A stretch of 64,000 nucleotides of DNA, taken from contig VXAU01002236.1 of NCBI GenBank assembly GCA_013399695.1, forward strand, positions 74,953 to 138,952. The letters are read 5' to 3'. Within the stretch, counting starts at the first letter, position 1. Each line of letters begins with the position of its first letter. This DNA comes from Formicarius rufipectus (Eukaryota > Chordata > Aves > Passeriformes > Formicariidae). The notes beneath the pieces were generated by a model. That model had not been told where the DNA came from. It was given only the letters and a program-made list of their open reading frames with translations, and did not search any database. Position numbers and translations under genes: made by a program. Of this stretch, positions 61,170 to 64,000 are shown in pieces.

Positions 61170-63924
61170 TGTTTGCCCCCCGAGGGGTGTCAGCTCCTCT
61201 CCGAGCTGGGTCCGCACCTCCTGTGCCAGGTCGGGGCACGCAGATTGTTACTCTGCGCTCCCCTCCCATCGCAGTAGCAGCAGCTCCAGGGAGCAGGTTC
61301 TTTCGCTTCCCAGGGTTCGATCGTAGGGAAAAGTAGTCTGGCTTTCCTCCGCCTTCATCCCCCTGTTCCCTCGGGACCAGCTGTTCTGTCCATCGGTCCA
61401 TCGTCGTTTCCTCGGCTCTTCTGGTTGGGTGGGGACGCGTTTCTGTTGTACTGGTTGCAAAAAAAAACCGAGTAGCTTCTTGAACGTGCCCTGTGAAAGG
61501 TCACTGATAAAAAGAAAAAGGTGTCAAAATCACATCCCGGGAAGGCTCGGCCCCTCTCTGGACAGCATGGTGGGCAGTCTCCAGACCCTGCCTGCACCAG
61601 GGACGTGATTCCAATGAGGTGGATGTTGGGATTCATTTAGAAACATGCCCTGTGCTTCCCAGAGGAGCTGCAGGGTCTCTGGAGCATGTGGAGTGCTCCA
61701 GGATTGGGAGTGACTCAGGGATTCAAGCCCGTGGCTTGTTCACCCTTTCCATCCCTCTCCATCGGCATCTGTCCTGGCCGGTGGGCTCGGAGCAACCACT
61801 CTGCTCCCAAAAATCCTCCTTTGGGAAGGAAACTGGGGAGCTGGTACAGGAGCTGAAGTGCCTTTGAGGACCCAAAAAGGGACCAGTCAGCCCAGAAGGC
61901 ACCGACGTCTTCCAAGCTGGGGAGCCCCTGGCTGCTCCCTGCCCACGGGAGCGGGGCTGTGGCTGTGGGAGGGTGTTCCCCGCGAGGGGAGGGTGCTGCC
62001 CTGGCACAAGGGATTTGCTGAGCTTCCTCTGTTCGGGCTGAAGCTCCAGCCCGGGGGACAGGCTCCCCCGACAGCCCGGCTGGCTCAGCAGGGCCGCCCA
62101 GGCTCCAGCTCCCAAAGCCCGGGGCACACTCTGCTGCCAGATCTGCCCTGGGGAGGGCACGGAGCCCGCGGAGCCCTGATGGTCTCGGCGTTCCCAGGAG
62201 CCAAGGATGGTGTAAATACCCAGTCGCATTTCTGGTCTTCAGGAATTTTAGTGAGCGACTGGAAAATGAGAAACCCCCACCTGGGCTGGCGGCTCGGGGC
62301 TCTGAGAACATCAGGATGCTGGGAGGCAGGAGGTGACAGACCTGCTCTGAGACAGGTGCTCACACTGGGGCAGGGGACAGGGCCCCCACGCTGCACTCCG
62401 AGCCCTGACAGTGCTGGGCACCCCGTACTCACATCATCAGACCCCGGGGTGCCCTCCCAGGGACCGGGGCTTGGGTCCTCACGCCGTTCTCCGAGCCCTG
62501 CCGGCCCTGGGTACGCCGTGCTTGCATCACCCGCCCGTGGATGGGCTCAGGAAGGAAGACAGTCTTCCTCCACCGCTCTGCCTGGGGCCCAGCAGCCCTG
62601 GGCAGGTGCCAAAGCACCTCCAAAGGCTGCGGGTCAGGCTGAAATCTCTGCTTTTCTGGCTGGTGGTGGCTGAGGAAGCAGCGCAGGGCAGTGGCCTGGG
62701 GCCACCCTCCCTCCCTGCACCCCGGCTGTCCCTGCACACCTCGGGGAGACCTGTGCCTATTATCCCCAATTTGTTAATTCCTGCTTTGGAGTTTACAAAC
62801 ATCTGCGAATCCAGGGAACACTCCCACCGTGTGGAAACAGCCCCACCATCAAGATGGGGAAGCTGGTGCCTGACCGGTTAAACAACTTGCTGGAGGAGGA
62901 TTGCGAAGAAGCGCCGGAGCTGCCGCCCCGGCCCCTGCTCCAGGCACTGCCCGGTCCCAGCCGGCTCCCGCCCAGCTCTGTGCCAGAAAAACACAGCAAC
63001 ACTCTTAAAATCAACCGACCGCCCCCGCCGTCAACTGGGACCGAGATTTCGACACCGAGTAAGCCCGGCCTCATCCTGCAGCCGGGGCTGTGCTGCAGGG
63101 GCTGCCCCTCGGCAGGGCTCTGCCGGTGACAGAGCCTTCAAAGCACGCTGACAGGGCACTGACCCAGCACCGCTTTGGCAACTGTGCGGGGCGCTGGAGC
63201 GTGTCCTGCGAGCGCGGAGGAGCCAGGGCTGCGAGCTCGGCTGAGTTAGGCAGGGGCTGCCCGGGAAACATCGTCCTGCAGCAGGTCAGAGCCTGATGAG
63301 GAGCCAGGGGAGTCTCGAGGGCTTCTTCAGCCTTGGGATGAGCCCTTCCCACACTGGGAACATCTTGATGGGCATCACAGGCAAGTCAAGATCCCCATGA
63401 GTCTGTGCAGCCCAAGCCAGGCACTGTACTCTCCCACTCTTCCTATGAACAACACTCTTTGTCACCCAAGATGTGACAGTCACCCTGCCCCAACCCCAAA
63501 CTGACCCTCAGCCTCCCATCCAGCAGGAACAGGGTCCAAGTCTCTGCTTAGGAACATCTGCCACAGATCTGGCCCAGGGGCGTGGTCCCCAGGCTCAGTC
63601 AGTAGCCATCCCATCCAACCCTGGGTATGTCAGTAGGTGTGTGGGCATCTCCCTGCTTTGGCTGGGAAACCCCAGTGATGGTGCTGACGTTTCTTGGTTG
63701 CTTTATGCTCTTCTTGCTTACCCCATCCCAGTACCATAAAGCCCTGGGGATTCAGCTGGGACTGGCCATGACCACTGTTGTTGCTTGGGTGTGTGTCCCT
63801 GGAAGTGAGAGCCTTGGATAGGGATGTAGTGTGGGGGAAATTCATCACACTCTTTCCACATTATCTTTCCCAAACTATTGCACTGCTTAGAAAACAGGAC
63901 ATTGGCTTCTCTCTTGGAAAGGTC
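61170..63924. other. First intron of the plus-strand gene (presumed)
   Basis: GC-rich with many open frames, none with supported splice sites and phase. A MIR-like patch lies at 62755-62900 (TATTATCCCCAAT, then GATGGGGAAGCTG and GGTTAAACAACTTGC). Confidence 0.5.
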
Positions 63925-64000
63925 AGGCTTGGGAATTAGAGACCAGTGAGGGTGGTGAGGCACTGACACAGAGCTTGTGGCTGCCCCAACCCTGGAAGTG
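63925..64000 (+). mobile_element. CR1 LINE fragment running off the window
   Basis: GTGAGGGTGGTGAGGCACTG then GTGGCTGCCCCAACCCTGG, matching the middle of the 14-kb copy. Confidence 0.8.

Noticed and set aside
60376..61401. 341-codon minus-strand open frame over the CpG island
   Set aside because: It is antisense to the plus-strand first exon and is kept open by the 18-bp minisatellite, whose unit is a multiple of three. It has no domain and low-complexity Gly/Pro/His/Thr repeats.
61858..62673. 271-codon plus-strand frame in the presumed first intron
   Set aside because: GC-rich chance frame without domain or acceptor support.
62854..63129. Frame beginning MGKLVPDRLNNLLEED, at first sight protein-like
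   Set aside because: The DNA resembles a MIR SINE (GATGGGGAAGCTG, then GGTTAAACAACTTGC), and no phase-compatible acceptor from the 60780 donor was clear.

Overview
This is vertebrate nuclear DNA, almost certainly from a bird and most likely a passerine or other neoavian. The evidence is more than twenty fragments of a CR1 LINE in both orientations, many with the same 3' end (a copy at 14345-14590 shows it well). There is also a solo endogenous-retrovirus LTR with a perfect 5-bp target duplication, MIR-like SINE remnants, multi-exon genes with GT-AG introns, and isolated CpG islands. There is no bacterial-style gene density, and most long open frames are chance frames in GC-rich or repeat DNA.

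The main gene lies on the minus strand. Eighteen coding exons run from 44397 down to 10822. All eighteen exon joins keep phase exactly and give 611 codons without a stop. The product has two PDZ domains (about residues 26-118 and 197-275), a Ser-rich linker, a degenerate EF-hand-like helix-loop-helix (about 370-430) and a coiled coil (about 458-611). PDZ2, the helix-loop-helix and the coiled coil match syntaxin-binding protein 4 (STXBP4/Synip) in order and in detail. The N-terminal PDZ is absent from STXBP4 as I know it, so this looks like a two-PDZ STXBP4 paralogue. A possible earlier first exon sits in a CpG island at 52718-52785 and is phase-compatible. The C-terminal end is uncertain: candidate exons lie at 10499-10562 and 10099-10286, and I found no WW domain.

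A second gene starts on the plus strand at 60719, in a strong CpG island at 60.25-60.90 kb. Only a 62-nt first coding exon is visible (a basic peptide beginning MHSLFRKRNKGKYSP), ending at a consensus donor. I do not recognise the gene. An 18-bp minisatellite starts about 130 bp into its first intron. The two genes are divergent, and the 16 kb between their assigned starts holds CpG clusters at 51.9-53.1 and 54.5-55.5 kb.

Layout: 1-10 kb is 3' flank of the PDZ gene with CR1 and MIR remnants. 10-44 kb is the PDZ gene with CR1- and LTR-rich introns and several AT-rich, possibly conserved noncoding stretches. 44-60 kb is upstream and intergenic DNA. 60-64 kb is the start of the second gene. All homology calls come from recognising motifs by eye; no search was run.
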